DNA of 64,000 nt from Phenylobacterium sp. SCN 70-31 (GTDB lineage Bacteria; Pseudomonadota; Alphaproteobacteria; Caulobacterales; Caulobacteraceae), in the NCBI RefSeq assembly GCF_001724605.1, contig NZ_MEEX01000019.1:56416-120415 (forward strand). Direction: 5' to 3'. Made by a program: the position numbers and the translations under genes. Below, one piece after another: positions 1 to 9,363 of this stretch (its first letter is position 1; each line of letters starts with the position of its first letter). The notes beneath the pieces were generated by a model that did no database searches, had not been told where the DNA came from, and saw only the letters and a list, made by a program, of their open reading frames with translations.

Positions 1-460
1 CGCCGATCGCGAACACCGGGTGCGGGATCTCCGCCGGCCAGCGCACGCCCTCCGGAAGGGGAATGTGCGGGCCCGCGTCGATGTGCCAGTTCTGACCGCC
101 ATGGCTGCCGGGGTGGCCCGCGGGATTGCGCCACGCAGTATTGGCGATCACGTGACAGTCCTCGCCCAGCAGCGGCTCGATCACCGACAGCAGGCGCGGA
201 TGGGCCACGGCCCGCTGGGCCGCGGCGCTGCGGTTCAGCATGGCGTAGCGGAACATGGCCGCATCCTCGGGCGACCGACTTCCCCGTTCGTCCGGCGGCT
301 CGCGGTCGAAGACGCCGCCGATCTCGGCCCTCAGATCGGCCACCTCGGCCGCGCCGAGCAGGCCCCGGACGACGGCGTAACCCTCCCGTTCGAGCTGATG
401 GGTCTCCTCGCTCGCAGGTTCGCTGCGGGGCTCCAGATATGGAAAGCCGCGTCGGATCAT
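1..460 (-). CDS. Phytanoyl-CoA dioxygenase (PhyH) family protein, partial
   Basis: This is the N-terminal ~153 residues of a minus-strand gene whose 3' end lies beyond the left edge. PhyH enzymes are Fe(II)/2-oxoglutarate oxygenases that hydroxylate varied small substrates. The translation has an early 'EREGYAVVRGLL' segment typical of the family start, and near residue 130 the sequence QNWHIDAGPH, which carries the HxD half of the iron-binding facial triad; the distal His would lie off-window. The ATG at 458-460 is preceded by GGGAGG, a good ribosome site. It lies 49 bp downstream of the enoyl-CoA hydratase gene, on the same strand, so the two may be co-transcribed. The substrate cannot be told. 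Confidence 0.8.
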   Translation of the reverse strand, partial: MIRRGFPYLEPRSEPASEETHQLEREGYAVVRGLLGAAEVADLRAEIGGVFDREPPDERGSRSPEDAAMFRYAMLNRSAAAQRAVAHPRLLSVIEPLLGEDCHVIANTAWRNPAGHPGSHGGQNWHIDAGPHIPLPEGVRWPAEIPHPVFAIG

Positions 461-509
461 GCGTCCGTTCCTCCCGGACCGGAGCGTAACGCCGTGATAC
501 GACCTTGCG

Positions 510-1292
510 CTACCGCCCTTCGAACCGGGCCGTGCGCTTCTCGTTGAACGCGGCCACCCCCTCGCGCCGGTCGGCGGTGGTGAAGAGGTCGTTGTAGACA
601 GTGAGCTCCAGGTCCATCGCCTGCTTCAGGTCCAGGTCCAGGCCGCCGTGGACCACGCGCTTGGCGCCCCGCACCGACTGCGGCGCCTTGCTCGCGATCA
701 CCGTCGCCACGCCCAGCACCGTCTCGAACAGGGCCTCGGGCGGAACCACGCCGCTCACCAGCCCCCAGTCCAGCGCCTGCTGCGCCGAGAACGGGGCCGC
801 CGTGGTCAGGAGTTCGATGGCCCGCCGGGGTCCCACCGCCCGCGTGAGGAGTTGAGTGCCGCCCAGGCCCGGCAGGATGCCCAGGCCAGCTTCGGGCAGG
901 CCGAACCGCGCGCCCTCCGCCGCATAGGCGAAGTCGCAGGCTAGCGTCATCTCGCAGCCGCCCCCCATCGCCGCCCCCTGCACCGCGGCGATCACCGGCA
1001 CGGGACAGGCGAGTTGCATCCGGATCATGGCCTCGAACAGGCGGTGCTGCTCGGCCCAGGCCTCGTCGGTCATGCCGTTGCGTTCCTTGAGGTCCGCCCC
1101 GGCCTGGAAATGCTTGCCCTCGCCCCGCAGGATCACGCAGCGCAGCGCCTCGTCGGCCCGCAGCTTCGACCAGGCGTCCAGCAGTTCGCGCCCCATCTGC
1201 GTGGACAGCGCGTTCGCCACCTCGGGCCGGTCGAACGTGATCGCCGTGATCCCCGGCGCGGCCGCTTCGACCCTGATGGTTTCGTAGCTCAT
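510..1292 (-). CDS. Enoyl-CoA hydratase/isomerase (crotonase) family protein
   Basis: A 260-residue single-domain crotonase, the usual length. Members hydrate or isomerise acyl-CoA thioesters in the cytoplasm. Visible are the oxyanion-hole segment 'GKHFQAGADLKE' (about 60-71), the CoA-binding stretch 'AAVQGAAMGGGCEMTLACD', and the following segment 'LPEAGLGILPGLGGTQ', where the position usually holding catalytic Glu is within PEAGLGILP. The C-terminal 'AAFNEKRTARFEGR' is the standard family end. The ATG at 1290-1292 is the natural start because homology begins there. Its precise pathway (fatty acid or aromatic degradation) is not shown by the neighbours, a PhyH oxygenase downstream and a glutathione transferase upstream. 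Confidence 0.92.
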   Translation of the reverse strand: MSYETIRVEAAAPGITAITFDRPEVANALSTQMGRELLDAWSKLRADEALRCVILRGEGKHFQAGADLKERNGMTDEAWAEQHRLFEAMIRMQLACPVPVIAAVQGAAMGGGCEMTLACDFAYAAEGARFGLPEAGLGILPGLGGTQLLTRAVGPRRAIELLTTAAPFSAQQALDWGLVSGVVPPEALFETVLGVATVIASKAPQSVRGAKRVVHGGLDLDLKQAMDLELTVYNDLFTTADRREGVAAFNEKRTARFEGR

Positions 1293-1421
1293 CGTTCCTC
1301 CTGCGCGCCGCGGGCGCGGGGCGGGGCGCCGGGACGGCCGGCGGCGGACGTGGCGCCCCAGGCTCCACGCCCGCTTTTCTTCATATGCGATTCCGCCACC
1401 CGTCAGGGACGGGAGCGTCGG

Positions 1422-2309
1422 CTACTTCCCGGCCTCGGCCAGGGCCTTGTCGATGTCGGCCGCCGAGTGCCGCTCGGCGATCGCAGGCTTGCCCTGGGCG
1501 CGGTTGACGATGCGGCCGCGCTTCACCGCCTCGCGCTGGCCGACCTGCTCGGTCCAGCGCTGGACGTTCCTGTAGCTCTGGACGTCCAGGAACTCGCCCG
1601 CCTCGTAGGCGCCGCCCTTGGCCAGCAGGCCGTACCAGGGCCAGACCGCCATGTCGGCGATCGTGTAGTCCGCTCCGCCAAGGTACTCGCTCTCGGCCAG
1701 CCGCCGGTCCAGCACGTCGAGCTGGCGCTTCACCTCCATGGCGAAGCGGTCGATGGCGTATTCGATCTTCATCGGCGCATAGGCGTAGAAGTGGCCGAAG
1801 CCGCCGCCCAGATAGGGCGCCGAGCCCATCTGCCACATCACCCACGAGATCGTCTCGGCCCGCGCCGCGCGGTCGGTGGGCAGGAAGGCGCCGAACTTCT
1901 CGGCCAGGTACATCAGGATCGCGGCCGACTCGAAGATCCGCACCGGCTTGGGCTCCGACCGGTCCAGCAGCGCGGGGATCTTGGAGTTCGGGTTGATGCC
2001 GACGAAGCCCGATCCGAACTGGTCGCCCTGACCGATGTTGATGAGCCAGGCGTCGTACTCGGCGCCCTTGTGGCCGGCGGCCAGCAACTCCTCGAACATG
2101 ATGGTGACCTTCACGCCGTTGGGCGTGCCCAGCGAGTAGAGCTGGAACGGGTGCTCGCCCACGGGCAGAATCTTGTCGTGGGTGGGGCCGGCGATCGGGC
2201 GGTTGATCGCGGCGAAACGCCCTCCGCTCTCCTTGTTCCACTGCCACACCGGCGGCGGCGTGTAGTCGGCGGGAAAGTTCGGCGGGGGCTTCGTCGCGTC
2301 GTCGGCCAT
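1422..2309 (-). CDS. yghU: Glutathione S-transferase, YghU type
   Basis: A 295-residue protein resembling E. coli YghU, a glutathione transferase family member with disulfide-bond reductase activity. The N-terminal extension (PPNFPADYTPPPVWQWNK) precedes a thioredoxin fold with 'LYSLGTPNGVKVTIMFEE', then the glutathione-contact region 'NPNSKIPALLD' and 'RIFESAAILMYLAEKFG'. The C-terminal helical domain holds 'YTIADMAVWPW', a conserved GST N-capping motif. An upstream in-frame extension exists to 2510, but the ATG at 2307-2309 has an AGGA-type ribosome site and begins the family homology, so it was chosen. The gene diverges from nudC across about 220 bp that should hold both promoters. Confidence 0.9.
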   Translation of the reverse strand: MADDATKPPPNFPADYTPPPVWQWNKESGGRFAAINRPIAGPTHDKILPVGEHPFQLYSLGTPNGVKVTIMFEELLAAGHKGAEYDAWLINIGQGDQFGSGFVGINPNSKIPALLDRSEPKPVRIFESAAILMYLAEKFGAFLPTDRAARAETISWVMWQMGSAPYLGGGFGHFYAYAPMKIEYAIDRFAMEVKRQLDVLDRRLAESEYLGGADYTIADMAVWPWYGLLAKGGAYEAGEFLDVQSYRNVQRWTEQVGQREAVKRGRIVNRAQGKPAIAERHSAADIDKALAEAGK

Positions 2310-2529
2310 GGATCGGCGTCCTCGTTCTTTTTTGTCTCGGCGCCTCGCATCCGGGCGCGCCCCGCCAATCTGGGGGCGGGACACCGCCGTGTCACCCATG
2401 CGGCCGAGGAATCTCGCGTGGAAATTCCCGACCGACGACGGGAAAGGGCGCTGAGGCCAGCACGCGAGCGGCCACCCAGGCGTGCGGAACCCTGTTGGGC
2501 CGGCGCGCAAGGCGCACTATGAACAGGCC

Positions 2530-3456
2530 ATGCCGCTCACGTTCTTCCGCAACACCTTCGCCGGCAATCCGCTCGACCGGGCCAGCGATCGACGAGGCGA
2601 CGCCGACTGGCTGTCGCGCCAGCTCGGTTCGTCCGAAAGCCTGGGCGTTGCCCTGTGGAACGGCCGCCCCTTCGTCGAAAAGACCAAGGATGGCGGCGAG
2701 CAGATCGCCTATCTGCCCTCGCGCCTCGTGGGCGAGCTGGCCGGCGGGAACGAACGTCTGCTGTTCCTGGGCCTCTGGCAGGAGACCGCCGTCTTCGCCG
2801 TCGACATCGAAGGCTCCAACGACCCGGCTCAGGGGCCGCTCCAGGGCCTGGGCGAGTTCAAGGATCTGCGCCAGATCGCGCTGCAGCTTCCCGACACCGA
2901 CGCCGCCATCCTGGCCACCGGCAAGGCGATGTTCGAATGGCGGCGCAAGCATCAGTTCTGCGCCGCCTGCGGCCAGCCCTCCGTCACGCGGGATGGGGGA
3001 TGGAAGCGCCAGTGCCCCTCGTGCCAGGCCGAGCATTTCCCGCGCACCGACCCGGTGGTCATCATGCTGGCTGTGCATGGCGACCGCTGCATGCTGGGCC
3101 GCCAGGAGGCCTGGCCCAAGGGCATGTTCTCGGCCCTCGCCGGTTTCCTCGAACCGGGGGAGAGCATCGAGGAGGCCTGCGCCCGCGAACTGTCGGAAGA
3201 GGCCGGCCTGCGGACCATCAGCGTCCGCTACCACTCCACCCAGCCGTGGCCCTATCCGTCGTCGCTGATGATCGGCCTGATCGCCGAGGTCGAGGACGAC
3301 GAGGGCACGCCCGACCAGACCGAACTTTCCGAAGTCCGCTGGTTCACCCGCGCCGAGGCCCGGTCGCTGCTGGCCGGCGAACTGGAGGGGGTCTTCTGCC
3401 CGCCGCGCATGGCGATCGCCCACCAGCTCATCCGCGCCTGGGCGGAAGAAGGCTGA
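2530..3456 (+). CDS. nudC: NAD(+) diphosphatase / NUDIX hydrolase NudC
   Basis: A 308-residue NudC-type enzyme that hydrolyses NAD(H) to NMN(H) and AMP and, in characterised members, removes NAD caps from RNA. An N-terminal NUDIX-like domain is followed by a zinc ribbon with two Cys pairs (CAAC ... CPSC, about residues 144-166). The catalytic Nudix box GFLEPGESIEEACARELSEE matches GX5EX7REUXEEXGU. The NudC signature 'QPWPYPSS' follows about 20 residues later, which separates it from other Nudix enzymes. ATG 2530 was chosen over an upstream in-frame ATG because it begins the homology (MPLTFFRNTFAGNPLDR). It stands alone and diverges from the GST gene. Confidence 0.95.
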   Translation: MPLTFFRNTFAGNPLDRASDRRGDADWLSRQLGSSESLGVALWNGRPFVEKTKDGGEQIAYLPSRLVGELAGGNERLLFLGLWQETAVFAVDIEGSNDPAQGPLQGLGEFKDLRQIALQLPDTDAAILATGKAMFEWRRKHQFCAACGQPSVTRDGGWKRQCPSCQAEHFPRTDPVVIMLAVHGDRCMLGRQEAWPKGMFSALAGFLEPGESIEEACARELSEEAGLRTISVRYHSTQPWPYPSSLMIGLIAEVEDDEGTPDQTELSEVRWFTRAEARSLLAGELEGVFCPPRMAIAHQLIRAWAEEG

Positions 3457-3577
3457 GGCCGAGCCGTCCCAAGGCCACGGCGTCTCTCGGAGTTCAAGGA
3501 ACCTCCGCTCGCGCGGGGGTGGTGCGCATGGGCCGCGGGGAGTTGACGCGGGGCGTGCAACATCCGATCCCAGCGCG

Positions 3578-5353
3578 ATGAGCGAGGCCGCCCCGCCGGA
3601 GCTGAGCGCGCGCGCCCTGATCGGGCGGGTGGCGCGGGTCTATCTGGCCCCGAGGTGGAAGGGCTGGACCGTCGCCCTCCTGGCCGCCGTCGTTGTGGCC
3701 TGGACCAGCGCCGAGCTGGTGCGGATCATCGAACCGGCCACCAACGACCTGCTGGTGTTCCGCAAGCCGGGCGCGATCCTGTGGCTGCCGCTCACCATCG
3801 CCGCCCTGGCCGCGGGCCGCACCCTGGCCCAGGTGGTGCAGGCCACCCTGGTCAATCGCATCGGCAACGCCGTGGTGGGCGACGTGCAGGTCCAGCTCTT
3901 CGGTCGGCTGGTGCGCGCCGACCTCGCCCACCTGCGCAGCCGCCATTCGGGCAGCTTCGTCTCGTCGGTGCTGTACGACGCCGGCCTGATCCGCGAGGCG
4001 GCGACGGCGGGCGTGGTGAACTACACCCAGAACCTGCTGATCTTCGTCGGCGCCACACTGGTGATGGTGGCCAACGACTGGATGCTGTCGCTGCTGCTGC
4101 TCGGCGCCGCACCGATCGCCTCGCTCATCATGCGCCGCTTCGCCAGACGGACCACCAAGGCGGCCAAGGGCGCGATGGCCGAGACCTCGGCCCTCTCCTC
4201 GGCGATCATGGAGAGCCTGGACGGCGTGCGGGTGGTCAAGCTCGAGAACCGCGAGGCCTACGAGGAGGGCCGCGTGGCCGAGGTGGTGGCGCGCCGCCAG
4301 CGCCATCTGACCAAGGGCGCCAACGCCCGCGCCCGCGCCGCGCCGGCCACCGAACTGCTGATGACCCTGATCGTCGCCGCCGTGTTCGCCTACGCCGGCT
4401 GGCGGGCGACGGTGGGCGAGATGAACGCCGGGGCCTTCTTCTCGTTCGTGGCGGCGCTGACCATGGCCAGCCAGGCGTTGCGCCAGCTCGCCAACCTCCA
4501 GACGGTCTTCGCCGAGGGAATGTCCGCGGCGCGCCGCCTGTTCGCCGCCCTGGATGTCGAGCCGGAAGTCCGCGAACAGGCCGGCGCCCGGCCGCTGGTC
4601 GTCGGCGAGGGCCGGGTGCGGTTCGAGGGCGTCGGCTTCTCGTACGCCGCCGACGGCCCGCCGGCGCTGGACGGCGTGGAGCTGGAGGCCCGGCGCGGCG
4701 AGACCGTGGCCCTGGTCGGGCCCTCGGGCGGCGGCAAGAGCACCATCCTCAACCTGATCCCGCGCTTCTACGACGCCACCGCCGGCCGGGTGACGATCGA
4801 CGGCCAGGACGTGCGCGAGGTGACGCTGGCCTCGCTGCGCGACCGCATCGCGCTGGTCACCCAGGAGCCGTTCCTGTTCGACGACACCATCCGCGCCAAC
4901 ATCGCCTACGCCCGGCCCCAGGCGGAAGAGGCCGCGATCGAGGCCGCCGCCCGCGCCGCGGCGGCCCACGACTTCATCGCCGACCTGCCCGAGGGTTACG
5001 ACACGCTGGTGGGCGAAGGCGGCGCGCGCCTGTCGGGCGGCCAGCGCCAGCGGATCGCCATCGCCCGCGCCTTCCTGAAGGATGCCCCGATCCTACTGCT
5101 GGACGAGGCCACCAGCGCGCTGGATACCGAGAGCGAGGCCCAGGTCCAGGCCGCGCTGCAACGACTGATGTCGGGCCGCACCACCATCCTGATCGCCCAC
5201 CGGCTGGCCACGGTGCGCGGCGCCGACCGCATCTATGTGATCGACCGCGGCCGGGTGGTGGAGACCGGCGACCACGCCGCGCTGGTGCGCCGCCGCGGGC
5301 TCTACGCACGCCTCGCCAAGGGCCAGGACCTCGAGGCGGAGCCGACGGCTTGA
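3578..5353 (+). CDS. MsbA-like ABC exporter (fused membrane and ATPase domains)
   Basis: A 591-residue half-transporter: an ABC type I exporter membrane domain of about six helices (roughly 25-320) joined to an ATPase domain. Visible are Walker A 'GPSGGGKST', Q-loop 'VTQEPFLF', signature 'LSGGQRQR', Walker B '[12 protein letters not shown]' and the switch 'IAHRL'. Family homologues include MsbA, which flips lipid A-core across the inner membrane. The position at the head of an operon with a DUF374 acyltransferase, waaA and lpxK supports that role. The stop codon overlaps the TTG start of the next gene. It could be a general lipid or drug exporter, but the context favours lipid A. About 120 bp upstream carry no gene. 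Confidence 0.9.
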   Translation: MSEAAPPELSARALIGRVARVYLAPRWKGWTVALLAAVVVAWTSAELVRIIEPATNDLLVFRKPGAILWLPLTIAALAAGRTLAQVVQATLVNRIGNAVVGDVQVQLFGRLVRADLAHLRSRHSGSFVSSVLYDAGLIREAATAGVVNYTQNLLIFVGATLVMVANDWMLSLLLLGAAPIASLIMRRFARRTTKAAKGAMAETSALSSAIMESLDGVRVVKLENREAYEEGRVAEVVARRQRHLTKGANARARAAPATELLMTLIVAAVFAYAGWRATVGEMNAGAFFSFVAALTMASQALRQLANLQTVFAEGMSAARRLFAALDVEPEVREQAGARPLVVGEGRVRFEGVGFSYAADGPPALDGVELEARRGETVALVGPSGGGKSTILNLIPRFYDATAGRVTIDGQDVREVTLASLRDRIALVTQEPFLFDDTIRANIAYARPQAEEAAIEAAARAAAAHDFIADLPEGYDTLVGEGGARLSGGQRQRIAIARAFLKDAPILLLDEATSALDTESEAQVQAALQRLMSGRTTILIAHRLATVRGADRIYVIDRGRVVETGDHAALVRRRGLYARLAKGQDLEAEPTA

Positions 5354-6051
5354 AGGCCTTCCTACGATCCGACGGCGTGCAGGCGGTCCTCGGCTGGCTG
5401 CTCGGAACCTACCTGAGGCTGGTGCTCCGCACGGTGCGCTGGCGGCACGAGAATCTGGTCTGCGTCGAGCCCGTGCTGGCGGACGACACGGCCGGCGCCG
5501 TGGCCCTCTTCTGGCACGGCCGCATCCCGCTCTGCCTCGCCACAGCGCCCCAGTGGTGGCGCAAGCGCACCCGCTGCCTGATCTCGCCCTCGGCCGACGG
5601 CGAGTTCATCGCCCGCGCGCTGGCCATGTCGGGATTCCCCGCCATCCGCGTCTCGTCGGCGAAGCCCGGCGATACGGCCAAGGCGCGGCAGGCCGTGGCC
5701 GCGATCCGCGACGCCACGCAGTGGGTGAAGGGCGGCGGCGCCCTGGTGGTCACGCCCGACGGGCCGCGCGGGCCGAACGAGGTGATCGCCGCCGGCTCGC
5801 TCCAGATCGCCCGGCGATCGGGCCAGCCGGTGTTCCTGATGGGCATCGCCGCCGCCCCGGCCTGGCGGCTGGAGAACACCTGGGACAAGGTCATGTTCGC
5901 CGTCCCCTTCGGCCGCGGCGCCGTGGTCTGGGACGGTCCGCTCCACGTGCCGGCCGACGCCGACGAGACGGCGATCGCGGGGTTGATCCAGGACTGGTCC
6001 GCCCGCCTCTCGGCCGCGACCCGGCGGGCCGAGGCGCTGGTCTCGCGCTGA
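5350..6051 (+). CDS. DUF374 lysophospholipid-acyltransferase-like protein
   Basis: A 233-residue protein of the DUF374 family, related to membrane acyltransferases. The segment 'ALFWHGRIPL' (about 52-61) looks like the family version of the HX4D acyltransferase motif, and 'VTPDGPRGP' (about 134-142) is the strongly conserved second motif. A hydrophobic N-terminal stretch (VLGWLLGTYLRLVL) may anchor it in the inner membrane. The start is TTG at 5350, inside the preceding stop (TTGA), which implies translational coupling to the exporter. Family members sit in lipid A/Kdo operons of alphaproteobacteria. A role in acylating or remodelling lipid A or its precursor is inferred; no substrate can be read from the sequence. 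Confidence 0.85.
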   Translation: MKAFLRSDGVQAVLGWLLGTYLRLVLRTVRWRHENLVCVEPVLADDTAGAVALFWHGRIPLCLATAPQWWRKRTRCLISPSADGEFIARALAMSGFPAIRVSSAKPGDTAKARQAVAAIRDATQWVKGGGALVVTPDGPRGPNEVIAAGSLQIARRSGQPVFLMGIAAAPAWRLENTWDKVMFAVPFGRGAVVWDGPLHVPADADETAIAGLIQDWSARLSAATRRAEALVSR

Positions 6052-6101
6052 GGCGAGGCCCCGAGATTGATCCCTGCCGGAGTCGGTGAGACATAGGCGA
6101 A

Positions 6102-7091
6102 ATGGCCGACGCCGCGCACGATGACGTCCACGGGCACGACCACGGGCACGACCACCCGCCTGGCCAAGGCCACGGGCATACGCACGCGCATGGCCATCAC
6201 CACCACGCGCCGCCGGACGACATGAGCCGCGCCTTCCTGATCGGGGTGGTTCTCAACACCGGCTTCGTGATCGCCGAGGTGGCGGTGGGCCTCTGGACCC
6301 AGTCGCTGTCCCTGCTGGCCGACGCCGGGCACAACCTCTCCGACGTCCTGTCGCTGCTGCTGGCCTGGGGCGCCGCGGTCCTGGCGAAGCGCGCGCCCGC
6401 CGGGCGACGCACCTACGGCATGCGCAAGGCGACCATCCTGGCCTCGCTGACCAACGCCGTGCTGCTTCTGGTCGCCGTGGGCGTCATCGTCTCCGAGGCG
6501 ATCCACCGCTTGCAGGAGCCGGCCCCCGTGGCCACCGGACTGGTGATGATCACCGCCGCCCTGGGCGTGCTCATCAACGGCGCCACGGCGCTGCTGTTCA
6601 TGCGCGGCAGCCATTCCGATCTCAACGTCCGGGGCGCGTTCCTGCACATGGCGGCCGACGCCGGCGTCTCGCTGGCCGTGGTGATCGGCGCCTTCGCGAT
6701 GGGCCTGACAGGCCTCCTTTGGATCGACCCGGTGCTGGGCCTGCTCATCGCCGTGGTGATCGTGGTCGGCACATGGGGACTGCTGCGCGACTCGATCGAC
6801 CTGGCCCTCGACGCGGCGCCGCGCGGCGTCGACGTGGACGAAGTGCGGACGTGGCTGGCGAACCTGCCGGGCGTAGAGGACGTCCACGACCTGCACGTCT
6901 GGGCGCTCTCGACCACCGAGACCGCGATGACCGCCCACCTGCTGCGGCCCGACAACGCCGACGCCGACGACTTCCTGCACAAGGCCTGCGAGGAGCTGGC
7001 GCACCGGTTCAGGATCGGCCACGCCACCCTTCAGATCGAGACCGACGCCACCCGCACCTGCCGGCTGGCCCACCACGCCGGGCCGGTGTGA
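6102..7091 (+). CDS. Cation diffusion facilitator (CDF) zinc/divalent-metal exporter
   Basis: A 329-residue inner-membrane antiporter that exports Zn(II) or similar metals in exchange for protons. The first ~40 residues are very rich in His (GHDHGHDH ... HAHGHHHH), as in CzcD/ZitB-type members. Six membrane helices follow; the helix II motif 'DAGHNLSD' and the helix V motif 'HMAADAG' carry the His/Asp metal site. The cytoplasmic C-terminal domain has 'VHDLHVWALS', typical of the family. Its stop overlaps the GTG start of waaA (GTGA), so a metal exporter is coupled to Kdo transfer, an unusual pairing. The metal is inferred from the His-rich loop. Confidence 0.92.
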   Translation: MADAAHDDVHGHDHGHDHPPGQGHGHTHAHGHHHHAPPDDMSRAFLIGVVLNTGFVIAEVAVGLWTQSLSLLADAGHNLSDVLSLLLAWGAAVLAKRAPAGRRTYGMRKATILASLTNAVLLLVAVGVIVSEAIHRLQEPAPVATGLVMITAALGVLINGATALLFMRGSHSDLNVRGAFLHMAADAGVSLAVVIGAFAMGLTGLLWIDPVLGLLIAVVIVVGTWGLLRDSIDLALDAAPRGVDVDEVRTWLANLPGVEDVHDLHVWALSTTETAMTAHLLRPDNADADDFLHKACEELAHRFRIGHATLQIETDATRTCRLAHHAGPV

Positions 7092-8344
7092 GCCGACCCC
7101 TTTCGCTTGCGCTCTACGGCCTCGCCACGGGCCTGCTGGAGCCTTTCGCCCCGGCGATCCTTCGCCGTCGCGCGCGGCGCGGAAAGGAGGCGCCGGCGCG
7201 GCTGGCCGAGCGGCTGGGCCGGGCTTCGCTGGCGCGGCCCCCAGGATCGCTCGTCTGGCTGCATGGCGTGTCGGTGGGCGAAACCACCTCGCTGCTGCCC
7301 CTGGTCTTCGCACTTCGCGCAAGGCGACCCGACCTCGCCCTGCTGGTCACCTCGGGCACGGTGACGGCGGCCGAACTGCTGGCCCGACGCCTGCCGCCCG
7401 GCGTGATCCACCAGTTCGCGCCGGTGGACGGCCCGCGCGCCGTGGGGCGCTTCCTCGATCATTGGCGGCCGGCGCTGGGGGTGTTCGTCGAGAGCGAACT
7501 CTGGCCCAACCTGATCCTGGGCGCCCGGCGCGGCGGCGTACGGCTGGCGCTCGCGTCCGCCCGCATCACCGAGGCCAGCGCCCGCCGCTGGCGCGGCTGG
7601 CCCGGAGCGGCGCGAACCCTGCTGGCCGCCTTCGACCCGATCCTCCCCCAGGACACGGCTTCGGCTGGGCGACTTGAGAGCCTGGGCGGCGCCTGCGGCC
7701 CACGGCTCAACCTCAAACGCGTCGGCGAGGCCCTTCCCGCCGATCCCGAGGCGTTGCGACGCCTGCGCGAGATCGTGAACGGCCGTCGCGTGGTCGTGGC
7801 CGCCAGCACCCACCCCGGCGAGGAGACCCTCGTCGCCGAGGCCTTCCGCCAGGCCGTCCCCGACCCTGCCGAAAAAGCGATCCTGATTGTGATCCCGCGA
7901 CATCCCGAGCGCGGCGCGGACGTCGCGACCGCCCTGGGCGCCGATCGCCGTTCCACCGGCGCGGCGCCGGCGGGACCGATCCACGTGGCCGACACCCTGG
8001 GCGAACTGGGCCTCTTCTTCCGGCTCGCCGACGTCGTGGTGATGGGCGGCGGCTTCGTGGACGGCGTCGGGGGGCACAATCCGCTGGAGCCGGCGCGCCT
8101 GGGCAAGCCGATCCTCACAGGGCCGCACGTCTTCAACGCCCAGGACCTCTACGCCGAACTCGAGGCCGAGGCGGCGGCCATCGTCGCGCACGACGCCCGG
8201 GACCTGGCGCGCCACATCCGCGGCCTGCTGGACAACGCCCGGATCGCCCGGCGGATCGGCGAAGCGGCGCTGGACTACGCCGCCCGCCAATCCGCGGCGC
8301 TGGACGACGCGCTCGCCCGACTCGAACACCTGCTGCCCGCATGA
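7088..8344 (+). CDS. waaA: 3-deoxy-D-manno-octulosonic acid transferase (Kdo transferase)
   Basis: A 418-residue GT30 enzyme of normal length that adds Kdo from CMP-Kdo to lipid IVA at the inner membrane. Visible features are an N-terminal hydrophobic segment, 'VWLHGVSVGE' (about 56-65), 'ESELWPNL', 'STHPGEE', 'IPRHPER' and the C-terminal 'MGGGFVDGVGGHNPLEPA', all hallmarks of KdtA/WaaA. The start is GTG at 7088, overlapping the stop of the metal exporter. Its own stop overlaps the ATG of lpxK (ATGA), so the order waaA-lpxK is translationally linked as in many alphaproteobacteria. The number of Kdo residues added cannot be read from the sequence. Confidence 0.95.
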   Translation: MSRPLSLALYGLATGLLEPFAPAILRRRARRGKEAPARLAERLGRASLARPPGSLVWLHGVSVGETTSLLPLVFALRARRPDLALLVTSGTVTAAELLARRLPPGVIHQFAPVDGPRAVGRFLDHWRPALGVFVESELWPNLILGARRGGVRLALASARITEASARRWRGWPGAARTLLAAFDPILPQDTASAGRLESLGGACGPRLNLKRVGEALPADPEALRRLREIVNGRRVVVAASTHPGEETLVAEAFRQAVPDPAEKAILIVIPRHPERGADVATALGADRRSTGAAPAGPIHVADTLGELGLFFRLADVVVMGGGFVDGVGGHNPLEPARLGKPILTGPHVFNAQDLYAELEAEAAAIVAHDARDLARHIRGLLDNARIARRIGEAALDYAARQSAALDDALARLEHLLPA

Positions 8345-9333
8345 GGCTCACCACGCCCCGCTGGTGGTACGCCCGCGATCCCGCCCGAGGCCGGATCGCC
8401 CGCATCCTGCTGTCCCCCCTCTCGGCGGCCTGGACCAACGCCACGGCCCGGCGGCTCGAACGTGGACGCCCGTTCGACCCCGGCGTCCCGGTGATCTGCG
8501 TGGGCAACCTGACGGTCGGCGGGACGGGCAAGACGCCCGTCGCCCACGAGATCGCCCGTCGGCTGGGCGGCCACATCCTCACCCGCGGCCATGGCGGGCG
8601 GCTCCGCGGGCCGCTGCGCGTCGAGCCCGATCGGCACACGGCCGCCGACGTGGGCGACGAACCCATCATGCTCTCCCGGGATGTCCCGGTCTGGGTGGCG
8701 CGAGACCGGGCGGCCGGCGCCGCCGCGGCGGTTCGGGCCGGCGCGCCCGTGCTGGTGATGGACGACGGCCACCAGAATCCTACGCTCGCCAAGAGCCTGT
8801 CGCTGGTCGTCGTCGACGGCGAGACGCGCGACGGCGAATGGCCGTTCGGCGCCGAGGGCGTGGCGCCGGCCGGCCCCTTGCGCGAACCGCTGGACGTCGG
8901 CCTGGCCCGCGCAGACGCCGTGGTGCTGATGCTGCCGGCCGACGTGGCTGCGCCCGATCCCACGCTGCTCGCGCGGCTGGCGGAGACGCCGGTCCTGGTC
9001 GCCCGGCTGGTCCCGGCGAGGCCGCCCCCGCCCGGCCCGCTGGTCGCCTTCGCCGGGATCGGCAAGCCCTGGAAATTCGAGCGGGCGCTGCGCTCGGCCG
9101 GCGGGGCTGTGGTCGAGATGCGAGCCTTTCCCGACCATCACGCCTATGGCGACAGAGAACTCCGGATACTGGCCGAGGACGCCATGCGCGCGAACGCCCG
9201 CCTGGTCACCACAGAGAAGGACTGGGTGCGCCTGCCGCCAGCCTGGCGGGAACGCGTCGCACCCTGGCCCGTGCGCGCCGTGTTCGACGACGAGGCCGCG
9301 CTGGAGGCGCGGCTCACCCGGTCGTCGGGCTGA
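8341..9333 (+). CDS. lpxK: Tetraacyldisaccharide 4'-kinase
   Basis: A 330-residue LpxK that phosphorylates the 4' position of the lipid A disaccharide at the inner membrane. The P-loop 'GNLTVGGTGKTP' lies at about residues 55-66, and 'LVMDDGHQN' carries the DDGxQ segment that family structures assign to catalysis and magnesium binding. 'VAFAGIGKPWKF', 'FPDHHAYG' and 'TTEKDWVRL' are the standard C-terminal blocks. It starts with ATG at 8341, overlapping the waaA stop by four bases, and ends the lipid A/Kdo operon that began with the MsbA-like exporter. Confidence 0.96.
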   Translation: MRLTTPRWWYARDPARGRIARILLSPLSAAWTNATARRLERGRPFDPGVPVICVGNLTVGGTGKTPVAHEIARRLGGHILTRGHGGRLRGPLRVEPDRHTAADVGDEPIMLSRDVPVWVARDRAAGAAAAVRAGAPVLVMDDGHQNPTLAKSLSLVVVDGETRDGEWPFGAEGVAPAGPLREPLDVGLARADAVVLMLPADVAAPDPTLLARLAETPVLVARLVPARPPPPGPLVAFAGIGKPWKFERALRSAGGAVVEMRAFPDHHAYGDRELRILAEDAMRANARLVTTEKDWVRLPPAWRERVAPWPVRAVFDDEAALEARLTRSSG

Positions 9334-9363
9334 GCGATCGGACCCGACGCCACGCGGCGCGGA

